Shown here piece by piece: positions 35,075-43,434 of a stretch of DNA of 64,000 nt (positions are counted from its first letter, which is position 1; every line of letters starts with the position of its first letter). The notes beneath the pieces are model-generated. The model was not told where the DNA came from. It worked only from the letters and a program-made list of their open reading frames with translations, and did not search any database. Position numbers and translations under genes: made by a program. Origin of the DNA: Nocardia amamiensis NBRC 102102 (GTDB taxonomy: Bacteria > Actinomycetota > Actinomycetes > Mycobacteriales > Mycobacteriaceae); contig NZ_BDBA01000018.1 of NCBI RefSeq assembly GCF_001612745.1, positions 1 to 64,000 of the forward strand, in the 5' to 3' direction.

Positions 35075-35640
35075 TACCTGCCTCCTGCGGAACCGCGATG
35101 TTCGAGGGCCGGTGCCGTTCCTGCGGGTCGGCGGCACCGAAACTGCGCCAACGCTAGAACCGCGCGGCGCGAGCTGCCCACGCCGAACAATCGAATCTGG
35201 AGAGCTCACGAATGCCTTTGTCGTGGCTAGGGATACGCCACAAGGTAGCGACAATTCCCGGTATCGGGAGCCGACCAGGCAAGCGGCACAAAAATTCCGC
35301 GACGAAACGGTGAATTCTCCAGATCACCATGCGATCACAGTTCGGCATCGGCGTGCGGGGGCATCATGGACACAACCCGCACTTCGCCGTCGGTGGCCAT
35401 CTGATGGCTAACCGCTTGGAGATCCTATGTCCGTCAGCATGGTTCCAGCACATGCGTCGGCTCTCGCGCGAAGCCGTGCGCCGTCGACCATATCGACTGC
35501 GGGATGGCTCCCTTCACGACGGGGACGTCGGCATCGCCGCCACCATGACAGCCGAGCGGATGCCTTCGCCAGTCCGGAGGATCGGCCCGCTCACCACCGG
35601 AGCCCGCCGGCCAGCACTGTTTCGCAATACAGGAGCAACC
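35075..35640. other. 566-bp intergenic region without a supported gene
   Basis: This is the divergent region between the lipase (minus) and the MaoC-type gene (plus). The MaoC reading frame stays open upstream to 35329, but the added sequence lacks family homology and a good start, so it is treated as leader. No RNA gene or clear operator was recognised. Confidence 0.5.
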
Positions 35641-36699
35641 ATGAACGAGACCGCCGTGAATCCGGCTGATCAGGCGAGGGCGCTCGTCGACCACCGTTAT
35701 CGTTCCGCCGTCCCCTACCAGGTGGAACGGGAAGAGATCCGGGAATTCGCCCGCGCTATCCAGGATTACCATCCGGCACATTGGAGCGAGGCCGCCGCGG
35801 CCGAACTCGGATTCTCCGGGCTCGTCGCGCCCCCGACCTTCAGCTCGATAATTCTCACCCGGATGCACCGCGAAATCATGGATTCGCTGATCACCGGATA
35901 CGACCCGACCCGGATTCTGCACGCGGACCGGGTATTCGATTTCGGCAGGCCGCTGGTCGCCGGGGACCGCCTGACCTGTGACGTCTACGTCGAATCGTTC
36001 CGGCACTTCGGCGACTACAACGTTCTCGCGATCAAGAGCGTACTCATCGACCAGGACGGCACGGTGGTGCAGACCGGCTCCAGCGCGCTGCTCGCACGCG
36101 TCGGCGGCCCCGATCCGGGGCCGGCCGAGGCGGTACGCACGGTCACCACCATGTCCCCTGTCACAACTAGACAGGGCCGAACCGAAGCCGTCGTCCCCGC
36201 CGCGGCCGACTCACTTGCGCCACCGCCCGGGCCCCGGATCGCGCAGCCGGATGTCGATTTCGCCGACCTCGCGGTCGGTACGGAATTGCCAACGCGGACC
36301 ATGCGCTTGTCTCGTGAGGACCTGGTCAACTACGCCGGAGTGACCGGCGATGCCGATCCGGTGCCCTTCGACGAACGAAGCGCCGTCGCCAGCGGTCTGC
36401 CGACCGTGGTCGCACCCGGCATGCTGAAGCTCGGCCTGGCCGCTTCGTTCCTCGGCGCCTGGCTCGGCGACCCCACGGCGCTCACCCGTTTCCGCGCACA
36501 GTTCGCGCACAACACGCACTACTTGCGCATTCCGCCCTTGGCGGCTGGGACGGTCGAGTTCCGCGGCCGGGTCATCTCGATCGATCCGCGCAGGCGGCGA
36601 GCGACCGTAGCGGTCGACGCACGAGCCGAAGGTCGCAAACTGTTCGGCTACGCCGCCGCGGAAGTGCTCTTCCCGCACGCGATTCGGGCTGGCGACTGA
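35641..36699 (+). CDS. HadA/HadB-like fused dehydratase homologue, catalytic His lost
   Basis: Two hot-dog domains are fused in 352 residues: an N-terminal FAS1-type dehydratase half (EEIREFARAIQDYHPAHWSE, then GLVAPPTFSSI) and a C-terminal MaoC half. The C-terminal hydratase-2 motif, normally GDxNPIH, reads GDADPVPF near 240: the Asn is Asp and the catalytic His is Pro. The paralogue at 43435 keeps GDSNPIHF. Either this copy is inactive or binds acyl chains without dehydration. ATG 35641 follows CAGGAGC. Known relatives act as 3-hydroxyacyl-ACP dehydratases in mycolic-acid elongation. Confidence 0.85.
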   Translation: MNETAVNPADQARALVDHRYRSAVPYQVEREEIREFARAIQDYHPAHWSEAAAAELGFSGLVAPPTFSSIILTRMHREIMDSLITGYDPTRILHADRVFDFGRPLVAGDRLTCDVYVESFRHFGDYNVLAIKSVLIDQDGTVVQTGSSALLARVGGPDPGPAEAVRTVTTMSPVTTRQGRTEAVVPAAADSLAPPPGPRIAQPDVDFADLAVGTELPTRTMRLSREDLVNYAGVTGDADPVPFDERSAVASGLPTVVAPGMLKLGLAASFLGAWLGDPTALTRFRAQFAHNTHYLRIPPLAAGTVEFRGRVISIDPRRRRATVAVDARAEGRKLFGYAAAEVLFPHAIRAGD

Positions 36700-36915
36700 T
36701 CACGCCACCCCGTCGGCCCGGCTCATATCCGGTCCGTCGACCCGGGCGCGGCCACGCAACCGGCCGGTGACCAGTGCCAGCCTGCGGTGCGATGCCAAGC
36801 GGGCAGCACGATCATAGGTACTGGTGTGCACCGAAATCTCACTGCGCCGACGGTGCTCGCCGCCGCGACATCCCGGATCCGGATCGGCACCGGCGGCGTG
36901 ATTCCGCGGCGTCGT

Positions 36916-37959
36916 TCAGGAGGACTCGGAAACCTCGAGTGCCGACGCGAGCACTTCCCACATCTTCGGCAGCTGGGCCTGGAAATCCGGCCAGGTGTGC
37001 ATCCCCGCGGCGAAGTATTCCACGGTGGCGGGAATCTTCAGTTCCGCCAAGCGCGCGGCAAAGCGCTCGGTGCACGCTCGGGCGCCCGCCTCCAGCGCGG
37101 CGCCGCCACCCGCGGTGCGCAGCGCCTCCGCGATCGTCGGCGAGCTCGCGACCGCGACCAAGTCGGCGCCGGTGGGCAGGCCGGTGGCCGCCGACAGGTA
37201 GATCCCGGTGCCGCGCAACCCTTCCGCGTGCAGCAAGCTGTCGTGCGCGGACCATTCCGGTGAGGTCGGCGGGCCCCAGAGGTTGTCGACGTTGCCGCCG
37301 CGGGAGGCCACGGTGATGGTGGTGACGGCGTGACCGAGCGGGTCCGAAGTCGAGTAGCAGCCGCTCATCCCGGCCACGGCGCGATACCAGCCGGGATGGC
37401 GCTGCGCCAGCATCATCGCCGCCTGCGCTCCCATCGACACCCCCGCGATCGCACGGCGGCCGTCGGTGCGCAGCAGCGATTCCACGATGGGTGGAAGCTC
37501 GGTGGTGAGAAAGGTCTCCCAGCGATTCAGGCCGAGCGCGGTGTCGTGGCGAATCCAGTCGCTGTACATGCTGCCGGTGCCGCCGCCGGTCAGCACCACG
37601 TCGACCGGCTTGTCCGCGAAGAACTCCGCGGCGTTGCCCTTGGTCAGCCACGCGGAGGTGGCGTCGCCGTCGACGCCGTCGAGCAGATACAGGACCGGCC
37701 AGGGCCCCGTGCCGGTACCGCGCAGCACGTCGACGGTGATGATCCGGCGCATGGCCGCCGATGCGATCGCCAGCCGTTCCCGGCGCGGCGCGACTTTCTC
37801 TATCGAGATCAACCCGGTGCGGGTCATCGAGGGGTCCACGGCGGGCGGCGGGGCCACCGGTGCCTGCGGGGCAGGCGTCACCGGATCGGCCAGCACGGGC
37901 GCGGCAACCACCGCGGCGATGACCGCCATCGCCGCGGTGATCGGTCCACGCGGCCTCAT
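36916..37959 (-). CDS. Antigen 85-like mycolyltransferase/esterase
   Basis: A 347-residue exported protein with a signal peptide (about 1-25, ending APVLADP), then an esterase D/antigen 85 fold: WPVLYLLDGVDGDATSAW, the nucleophile elbow AIAGVSMGAQAAMMLAQRHP (Ser near 174), and AAGMHTWPDFQAQLPKMW near the C-terminus with the catalytic His. Members transfer mycoloyl groups to trehalose or arabinogalactan in mycolic-acid bacteria. It starts within the stop of the small gene at 37956 (ATGA), so the two are translationally coupled. Which acceptor it uses is unknown. Confidence 0.88.
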   Translation of the reverse strand: MRPRGPITAAMAVIAAVVAAPVLADPVTPAPQAPVAPPPAVDPSMTRTGLISIEKVAPRRERLAIASAAMRRIITVDVLRGTGTGPWPVLYLLDGVDGDATSAWLTKGNAAEFFADKPVDVVLTGGGTGSMYSDWIRHDTALGLNRWETFLTTELPPIVESLLRTDGRRAIAGVSMGAQAAMMLAQRHPGWYRAVAGMSGCYSTSDPLGHAVTTITVASRGGNVDNLWGPPTSPEWSAHDSLLHAEGLRGTGIYLSAATGLPTGADLVAVASSPTIAEALRTAGGGAALEAGARACTERFAARLAELKIPATVEYFAAGMHTWPDFQAQLPKMWEVLASALEVSESS

Positions 37960-38363
37960 AGCGCCGTGGCGGCCCGTTCCGCCTGCCGGGCCGCTGCGCG
38001 TTCGCACTGCTCCTCGAATCGGTGCGCCTGAATCTCGAGTTCGTTCTCCTCGGCGCTGCACCGGCCGCTCCGGGCAACCCACACGCCGTCGCAATCGAAG
38101 GACGCCGAGATCTTCCTGTGATAAGATGACACCCCGTCTGGGATACGCAGCTTCTCGATGACCGCGGTTTGCACTACGCCGGGAAATTCGGATCGGCCCG
38201 GCTCCTGATCAACTCGCCCCATCGCGCTGAATTCGCGTCGATCGCCGCACTGCACGGAATCATGCGGATTCCAGGCCGTGGGCTTGCGCAGATGATCGCT
38301 GGGTGGGCGTTCGGCGGGCTCGAGTTCGCGCGGAATATGGCGATCGGACAACGCGGTGGTCAC
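37956..38363 (-). CDS. Small hypothetical protein coupled to the mycolyltransferase gene
   Basis: No family was recognised for this 135-residue product. Coding is supported by GTG 38363 with AAGGAG five bases upstream, by GC-rich third positions, and by a four-base ATGA overlap with the mycolyltransferase start. The N-terminal half is polar and proline-rich; the last 40 residues (from EENELEIQAHRFEEQ) are acidic then Ala/Arg-rich and probably helical. It has no signal peptide or membrane helix, so it would be cytosolic. It could be a translational leader cistron or a partner protein. Confidence 0.5.
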   Translation of the reverse strand: MTTALSDRHIPRELEPAERPPSDHLRKPTAWNPHDSVQCGDRREFSAMGRVDQEPGRSEFPGVVQTAVIEKLRIPDGVSSYHRKISASFDCDGVWVARSGRCSAEENELEIQAHRFEEQCERAAARQAERAATAL

Positions 38364-38421
38364 TCGCACTCCTTAGCTCACCCTCGACAACAGGGCACAA
38401 TCGACAATAGCGGATGAATAG

Positions 38422-39402
38422 TCATGCGGAGCGTCCAATTACGTGATCGTTGGGCGCGGTGACGATGCTCATAGGCCCCTGCTGGGGTAACTCACAACCC
38501 GGACCTTCGTCACCTTCGGCCACCCGGTACAACCCCGGCGGCCCGCCCGCCGCCCGCAGCCGGTCCAGGAGATCGTGCGCGTGACCGGCGAGTTCGGGGA
38601 TGCGCGCGGTGCGGCCGGTCGCGACCGCGGCGGTCAACGGCACCTCGGCGGCGTCACCGACCATGGCCAGTACCTCGTCGGTCATGCTGAACGATCCGGT
38701 GCGGGCGAGCGCGTCATCCAGGGGCACCAGCACCGTGCCGCCCGCGGCGGACAGCACCGACAGTGCCCGGGAGCCGAGCGGACCGGCCAGCGCGGCCTGG
38801 ACACGGCGGAGCTTGCGGCGGGCGGCGAGCGCGCCCGCGCCAGGTCTTCGCTCGTCCGGGTGCGCGGGAATGCCCAATGCCACCACCTGGTAGCACCGCG
38901 CGATCGCAATGCCGGTCTCCCGGGCGAGCTCGCCGACCGCCTGTCCGCCGAGCAAGGCCGAGACCAGCGTCTGAGCAGCGGTCTGATGTTCCCGAGCGAC
39001 CGCGCGATGCTCGTCGACATAGGCGGTCGACGCGGCCATGGTCACCATTTCCAGCACGCGGACTGCCAGTCGGGCGCCGGCGAGAAAATGATCGGCCCGC
39101 TCGTCGGCGACCTGGTCGGCGAGGAATTCCAATCCGCTTCTGATTTCGTCGTGGTACGCGCCCAGCACCGTTTCCAGCGCGATTCCCTCGCGTGCCCACC
39201 GTGCGGCGAATCCGGCGATCTCCTGAGCCTGCGGTTCAGCCGGTGACGTGCGTGGAGCGAGGAGTTCGACGGCCGCGGCCAAACAGTTTCGCGCGGCGGT
39301 CGCCACATCGCCGGACGCGTCGTGGCCGGAGTGCCCGGCCAGATGTGCGACGAGTTTCGATGTCAACATCTCGGTACTCGTTCCCGGCTGCCTGCCCATC
39401 AT
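38422..39402 (-). CDS. PucR/CdaR-like protein lacking the DNA-binding domain
   Basis: The 326 residues share the helical sensor region (FAARWAREGIALETVLGAYHDE, EHRAVAREHQTAAQTLVSALLGG) and ALAARRKLRRVQAAL core with the full regulators at 1504 and 54661. The protein stops right after the segment GPPGLYRVAEGDEG, where the paralogues continue for about 100 residues into their HTH. The short tail ending PNDHVIGRSA is unrelated. It may act as a sensor or dimerisation partner without DNA binding, or be a decayed regulator. Confidence 0.75.
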   Translation of the reverse strand: MMGRQPGTSTEMLTSKLVAHLAGHSGHDASGDVATAARNCLAAAVELLAPRTSPAEPQAQEIAGFAARWAREGIALETVLGAYHDEIRSGLEFLADQVADERADHFLAGARLAVRVLEMVTMAASTAYVDEHRAVAREHQTAAQTLVSALLGGQAVGELARETGIAIARCYQVVALGIPAHPDERRPGAGALAARRKLRRVQAALAGPLGSRALSVLSAAGGTVLVPLDDALARTGSFSMTDEVLAMVGDAAEVPLTAAVATGRTARIPELAGHAHDLLDRLRAAGGPPGLYRVAEGDEGPGCELPQQGPMSIVTAPNDHVIGRSA

Positions 39403-39951
39403 GCCTACCGAATGTTAGCGACTGATCGTGATGAAATCGAGATATGCCCGGACGAATCGGGAAACTCATCAGGGACCACCCGGCGTGTTGGGTGGGATCA
39501 CAAGCACTCGAGCCGTTCGGCGAATACCGCGGCCCAGTTTCGGATTTCCGGCACGCGGCCCGCGGGGTGCGAGGTAGGTGACGCAGCGCCGACCGCGCTT
39601 CCGGCGCTGCGTCGTGGTCACCCTAGAGCCGTGCCGGCTGCCCTGAGAAGCCCCGGTCCGCGCCCTCAGGAGGGATCATCGGCACCGGTCACCGCGATTG
39701 GGACATCGCACAAGCCGCGGCGCGCCGGCGTCTCACGGCATTCGTGGGCACTCGGGTTATGTTGTGTCACAACGCAAGCAGATGGCCATAGTGGGATCTC
39801 TGACGATCGGCGCCGGAACGGGCGAACCCGCCGGTCTTGGCTTACCGTCGCAGCAGTGCCGGGCCTCTCGTTCGCCGCGTTGCGGCCCGGCACGCGACGT
39901 GCCCGCTGCGCGGGTCCCTACCCTCGCCCGGCGGGCACGCCGCACTCGGGC
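39403..39951. other. 549-bp gap containing a hairpin and a palindrome
   Basis: No supported gene lies between the PucR-like gene and the Rv1733c-like gene. It contains a strong hairpin at 39580-39613 (12-bp arms GACGCAGCGCCG and CGGCGCTGCGTC) and the 13-bp palindrome GTTGTGTCACAAC at 39761-39773. The hairpin could end leftward transcription from the TetR/Rv1733c pair. The palindrome resembles GTGTGTCACAAC at 52568-52579, just upstream of an XRE regulator. Confidence 0.45.
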
Positions 39952-40533
39952 TCAGCCGTGCCCCCAGGTGAGATCCGCGGCAACCCATTCGGATTCCCAG
40001 CGCCGCAGGCGCCGCCGGTCCAGGCCGCGGCGGAGGAGCCAGTAGCTCCCCCCGAGCACGACCGAGACGCCGAGCAGCGCGCCCGCGGTGAGCAGCACCG
40101 CCGCGCTGGCGGCCTGGGTCGAGGACGGCGGCTCCACGATGGCCCCGCCGTCGTTCAACCAGATCGACACGGTGGAACCCGGTTCCACGACCGTGGTCGA
40201 CTGGTAGTCGGACGTGTGCGTCCCGCCTTCGGCGTCCTTCCAGGACACTCGTGCGGGCACGACCGGCGCGTACAACGGCGCTTTTCCGGTCTCGATCACG
40301 GTGGCCTCGACCTGGTGCAGCCGCGCCGTTTCGGCTTGCACCGCAGCCGTTTCCACCCGGTAGACGGTGCCGCCGACGGCCACCGCCAGCACCGGAACGA
40401 CGATCAAGAACACCATGGCGAGCAGCGCGGCCACGCCGGTTTGCAGGCGGTCTTCCCTGCGGCGCAGCGGATTTCGGTCCAGCCCGACGCGTCGGCACGC
40501 CCGGCGGTACCTGCTCACCGACCCGGTAGACAT
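39952..40533 (-). CDS. Rv1733c-like two-helix membrane protein
   Basis: A 193-residue membrane protein with a positively charged N-terminus (LDRNPLRRREDRLQT), a first TM helix (about 35-57), an extracellular part with TSDYQSTTVVEPGSTVSIWL, a second TM helix (about 140-163) and a short basic tail ending in a Trp-rich segment. This matches the Rv1733c family of mycobacteria and nocardiae. ATG 40533 has GAGGAG upstream and overlaps the TetR gene by 19 bases, so the TetR probably controls it. The family function is unknown. Confidence 0.85.
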   Translation of the reverse strand: MSTGSVSRYRRACRRVGLDRNPLRRREDRLQTGVAALLAMVFLIVVPVLAVAVGGTVYRVETAAVQAETARLHQVEATVIETGKAPLYAPVVPARVSWKDAEGGTHTSDYQSTTVVEPGSTVSIWLNDGGAIVEPPSSTQAASAAVLLTAGALLGVSVVLGGSYWLLRRGLDRRRLRRWESEWVAADLTWGHG

Positions 40534-41174
40534 GACGGTGACTCCTCGGAACGGAATTCGGCAGTGAGGGTGACGAGGGTGTCGAAGAACTTTTCGACGA
40601 GGCCGGGCAGGCCCATCGGGTCCGGTCCCGACGCCCAGCTCTGCAACGCCGCGAGCAGCATGCCCGCACCGGCGGCGACGGCGGCGGCCGGACGTGGATC
40701 CGTCAGCGGATCCACCTCCAGCCTCGCCGCGATGATCCGGACGGATTCGCGCTGTCCGTCGATGCGGATGCGCTGATAACCGGCGAACAGCCCGGGCTCG
40801 TCCTCGAAACGCTGGAACAGTGCCCAGCGCCGCGCCAACAGCGCGGCGCGGGCGCCACCGTACTCGGTGGCGAGCCAGTCGTGCACGGCGTTGCGATAGG
40901 CGACCAACGGCGGCTCGGACGGCGGTCGACGGCACAACGCCTCGTTGAACAGGTGCACGTCCTGATCGACATCGCCGAGGACGGCCTCCTCGATGGAGGC
41001 GAAGTGCCTGCTGAAGGTGCGCCGGGTGACGCCGGCACGCACCGCGATGTCTTCCACGGCGACCGCCTCGAGCCCCCGCTCGGTGAGCAGGTCGAACGCC
41101 GCGCGCGACAGCGCCTCGCGGCTGCGGCGAGTGCGCAGCCGACGGCCGTCCAGACCGACTCCGTCGTCGCCCAT
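40515..41174 (-). CDS. TetR-family transcriptional repressor
   Basis: The 219-residue product has an N-terminal TetR HTH (about 18-65: ALSRAAFDLLTERGLEAV, then RAGVTRRTFSRHFASIEEAV) and a helical ligand domain that keeps the FFDTLVTL-type C-terminal helix. It lies directly behind a 10-bp-arm palindrome and overlaps the Rv1733c-like membrane gene, a layout typical of self-regulated efflux or membrane-protein operons. Ligand unknown. Confidence 0.9.
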   Translation of the reverse strand: MGDDGVGLDGRRLRTRRSREALSRAAFDLLTERGLEAVAVEDIAVRAGVTRRTFSRHFASIEEAVLGDVDQDVHLFNEALCRRPPSEPPLVAYRNAVHDWLATEYGGARAALLARRWALFQRFEDEPGLFAGYQRIRIDGQRESVRIIAARLEVDPLTDPRPAAAVAAGAGMLLAALQSWASGPDPMGLPGLVEKFFDTLVTLTAEFRSEESPSCLPGR

Positions 41175-41191
41175 GGACCCAGACTACGCCT

Positions 41192-41212
41192 TATTGTCCC
41201 ATTGGGACAATA
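41192..41212. promoter_or_regulatory. TetR operator candidate
   Basis: Perfect 10-bp arms TATTGTCCCA and TGGGACAATA are mirrored around one T, 17 bp before the TetR start codon. The sequence contains TTGTCCCA, an AT/GC pattern unlike the surrounding DNA. It probably overlaps the promoter and mediates autoregulation. Confidence 0.75.
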
Positions 41213-41262
41213 CACCACTGTGGCCCAACTCACTCCACGCGCGACCACGCACGGCCGTGTCG

Positions 41263-42222
41263 TCAGGCTCCCGACTCTGTCACGCGTGCGCGGGTTCCTG
41301 GTTCGTCGACCGTCGGCGGCGCGTCGTCGCGCAGCGCTTCCAGTAGCCGCCGGGAGTGCTCGGGCGGCGGCGCCAATACCGAAAGCTGGTTGAGCACGGC
41401 GTAATACGCGTCCAGATCGGCGACCTTGTCCAGATACAGCGCGCCGGTCAATTGCTGAAGGTAGACGATGTCGGGCAAGTCCGTCTCGGCGAAACGCAAT
41501 ACGGTGAAGGCGCCGTCGGCGAGTGCGGGCCCACCAACGTGGTCGGCAAGGATCTGGATGGTGATGTGCGGCCGCTGCTCCGCCCGCAGCAGATGGTCGA
41601 TCTGGGCACGCCAGACGGTGGAGCCGCCGATCCTGCGGCGCAGCGCGGCTTCCTCGATGATCATCCAGAGCTGTGCGGGTTCCGGCCGGGACAGGACCTC
41701 CTGCCTGCGCATACGCAGAGCGACACGACGCTCGATCGACGCCGCCGATTCGCCCGCATGGGCCAGGCCGAGCACCGCGCGGGCATACGCCTGCGTCTGC
41801 AGCAATTCGGGCACCGCTCTGGGCTCATAGCTGCGAATCAGCCGCGCCGCGTGCTCCAAACCCAGGTAGGTGTCGAACCACTTCGGCAACCAGTCGTTGT
41901 CGCGCGCCCACCAGCCCGAGGCGTTGGCTTGCCTGGCCAGCTCCAGATATCGCTCCCGCTCGCCGGGGTCGGTCACCCGATAGAGGTCGAGCAGGTCCAC
42001 CAGGTCACGCTCGCGGCAGCCGGTGCGCCCGAGTTCCAGCCTGCTGATCTTCGAATGCGACCCGCGAATGGCTTCGCCCGCGGCCTCCCGGGTGAGGTTG
42101 CGGTCCTCGCGTAGGCGGCGCAGGCGGCCACCGAGCACCATCCGCAGAACCGTGGGACCGCCGCCGGCCACAGGATGGTCACCGGAGCCGAAATCCACCT
42201 GTCGCACCTTCGAAGGAGGCAT
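41263..42222 (-). CDS. XRE-family regulator with DUF5753 domain
   Basis: A 319-residue protein with an N-terminal Cro/C1-type HTH (about 27-85: LGGRLRRLREDRNLTREAAG, then SHSKISRLELGRTG) followed by the DUF5753 domain (about 105-285: WLPKWFDTYLGLEHAARL, RMRRQEVLSRPEPAQLWMII, DLPDIVYLQQLTGALYLD). It is a close tandem paralogue of the gene at 42310; a third copy is at 51646. These proteins are abundant in Streptomyces and Nocardia and often pair with DUF397 proteins. ATG 42222 has GGGAG almost adjacent, so an internal GTG near 42198 may be the real start. Confidence 0.9.
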   Translation of the reverse strand: MPPSKVRQVDFGSGDHPVAGGGPTVLRMVLGGRLRRLREDRNLTREAAGEAIRGSHSKISRLELGRTGCRERDLVDLLDLYRVTDPGERERYLELARQANASGWWARDNDWLPKWFDTYLGLEHAARLIRSYEPRAVPELLQTQAYARAVLGLAHAGESAASIERRVALRMRRQEVLSRPEPAQLWMIIEEAALRRRIGGSTVWRAQIDHLLRAEQRPHITIQILADHVGGPALADGAFTVLRFAETDLPDIVYLQQLTGALYLDKVADLDAYYAVLNQLSVLAPPPEHSRRLLEALRDDAPPTVDEPGTRARVTESGA

Positions 42223-42309
42223 CTCCCGAGTGTGCCACGGGCGCCCATCGTCAGCTACGCCCGAAATGCCTTGTACGCACGGGTATTCATGGTACGCGGG
42301 CGGATCCGG

Positions 42310-43254
42310 TCAGGCCGGGCCCGACGGCCGGTCCATGGTCTCCGGTTGACGCTCGCGCAGCGCCGCGACGAGTTCCCTGGTGTATTCCGGTGGCGCGGCG
42401 TGCACCGAAAGCAGGTTCGCCACCGCGCGATAGGCGGCGAGATCAGCCTGCTTGTCCAGATACAGCGCACCGGTGAGCTGCTGGAGGTAGACGATGTCGG
42501 GCAGGTCCGCCTCGGCGAAGCGCAGCATGGTGAAGGCGCCGTCGGCGAGCGCGGGACCGCCGACGTGATCGGCCAGCACCTGCACGGTGATGTTCGACGC
42601 GTCCGCGGCCCGCAGCACATGCTCGAGCTGGGCCAGCCACACCTGCGACCCGCCGATCCTGCGCCGCAGCGCCGCCTCCTCGACGATCAGCCACAGCTGC
42701 GGCGGGTTGGGTCTGGCCAGGATTTCCTGGCGGCGCATACGCAAGGCGACGCGTCGCTCGATCGACTCCTCGTCCTCATGGGGATGGGCGAGAACCAGCA
42801 GGGCACGCGCGTAGTCGGGAGTCTGCAGCAGTTCGGGTATCACCCGCGGCTCGTAGCAGCGAATCAGCTGTGCCGCCTGTTCCAGCCCGAGGTAGGTGTC
42901 GAACCACTTCGGCAGCCAATCGGAGTCGCGGTGCCACCACCCCGAGGTGTTGGCCTGCTTTGCGAGTAGCTTGAATTCGGCCAGCTCCTCCTCGTCGGTG
43001 ACGCCGTACAGCTCGAGCAGGTCGACCAGATCTCGTTCCCGAAACCCGGTCCGGCCCAGCTCCAGCCGGCTGATCTTGGAATGCGAACCGCGAATGGCCT
43101 CGCCCGCCTCCTCGAGCGAGATGCCGCAAGCCTCGCGCAACCGTCGCATCCGCCCGCCGAGAATCATCCGCAAAACGGTCGGGCCACCCTCGACGGCCGG
43201 AGCCGTTGTGCGAGCGATGGTTTCAGTTCGGGGCCGCACTACCGAAGCACGCAT
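42310..43254 (-). CDS. XRE-family regulator with DUF5753 domain (tandem paralogue)
   Basis: Layout as in its downstream neighbour: HTH at about 28-88 (LGGRMRRLREACGISLEEAG, SHSKISRLELGRTGFRERDL) and DUF5753 at about 105-285 (PKWFDTYLGLEQAAQLIRCY, MRRQEILARPNPPQLWLIV, LADHVGGPALADGAF). The two share long identical stretches, so they arose by local duplication. ATG 43254 was chosen over a longer upstream frame. An inverted-repeat motif shared with other genes of this zone lies 65-86 bp upstream. Confidence 0.9.
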   Translation of the reverse strand: MRASVVRPRTETIARTTAPAVEGGPTVLRMILGGRMRRLREACGISLEEAGEAIRGSHSKISRLELGRTGFRERDLVDLLELYGVTDEEELAEFKLLAKQANTSGWWHRDSDWLPKWFDTYLGLEQAAQLIRCYEPRVIPELLQTPDYARALLVLAHPHEDEESIERRVALRMRRQEILARPNPPQLWLIVEEAALRRRIGGSQVWLAQLEHVLRAADASNITVQVLADHVGGPALADGAFTMLRFAEADLPDIVYLQQLTGALYLDKQADLAAYRAVANLLSVHAAPPEYTRELVAALRERQPETMDRPSGPA

Positions 43255-43318
43255 GTTTCGAGTCTCCCATGTGCGTTCGCGACACTCCAGCACCAACCCG
43301 GTGGAATCGAAGCGTATG

Positions 43319-43340
43319 CGCAGGTGTAAGCACATCCGCA
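43319..43340. promoter_or_regulatory. Degenerate copy of the shared TGCA-type inverted repeat
   Basis: On the plus strand the half-sites are CGCAGGTG and CATCCGCA, with a 6-nt spacer. They align with the operators at 50957 and 54051 (TGCARATG/CATCTGCA) in the reverse orientation, matching about 16 of 22 positions. It lies upstream of the XRE gene starting at 43254, consistent with autoregulation. Confidence 0.4.
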
Positions 43341-43434
43341 AGATCAGGGCCAGCCCAGCCGCTGATCCAGTGGACTCCACAGCGATGGCGACCGATGCCC
43401 TCTGCCAACCTGAACGGGATGCCGCTGCGAGGTA

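Noticed and set aside
33731-35230. 500-codon open frame on the plus strand opposite the lipase
   Set aside because: The minus strand encodes a complete lipase with signal peptide and GxSxG motif; the plus frame is a composition artefact.
35329-35640. N-terminal extension of the MaoC-type protein
   Set aside because: The frame is open, but the family similarity begins at ATG 35641, which has a good ribosome-binding site; the extension is Arg/His-rich and unlike the paralogue.
39322-40776. Long plus-strand open frame covering the 39.4-39.95 kb gap
   Set aside because: It overlaps the Rv1733c-like and TetR genes antisense and shows no family motif or ribosome-binding site; the gap is treated as non-coding.
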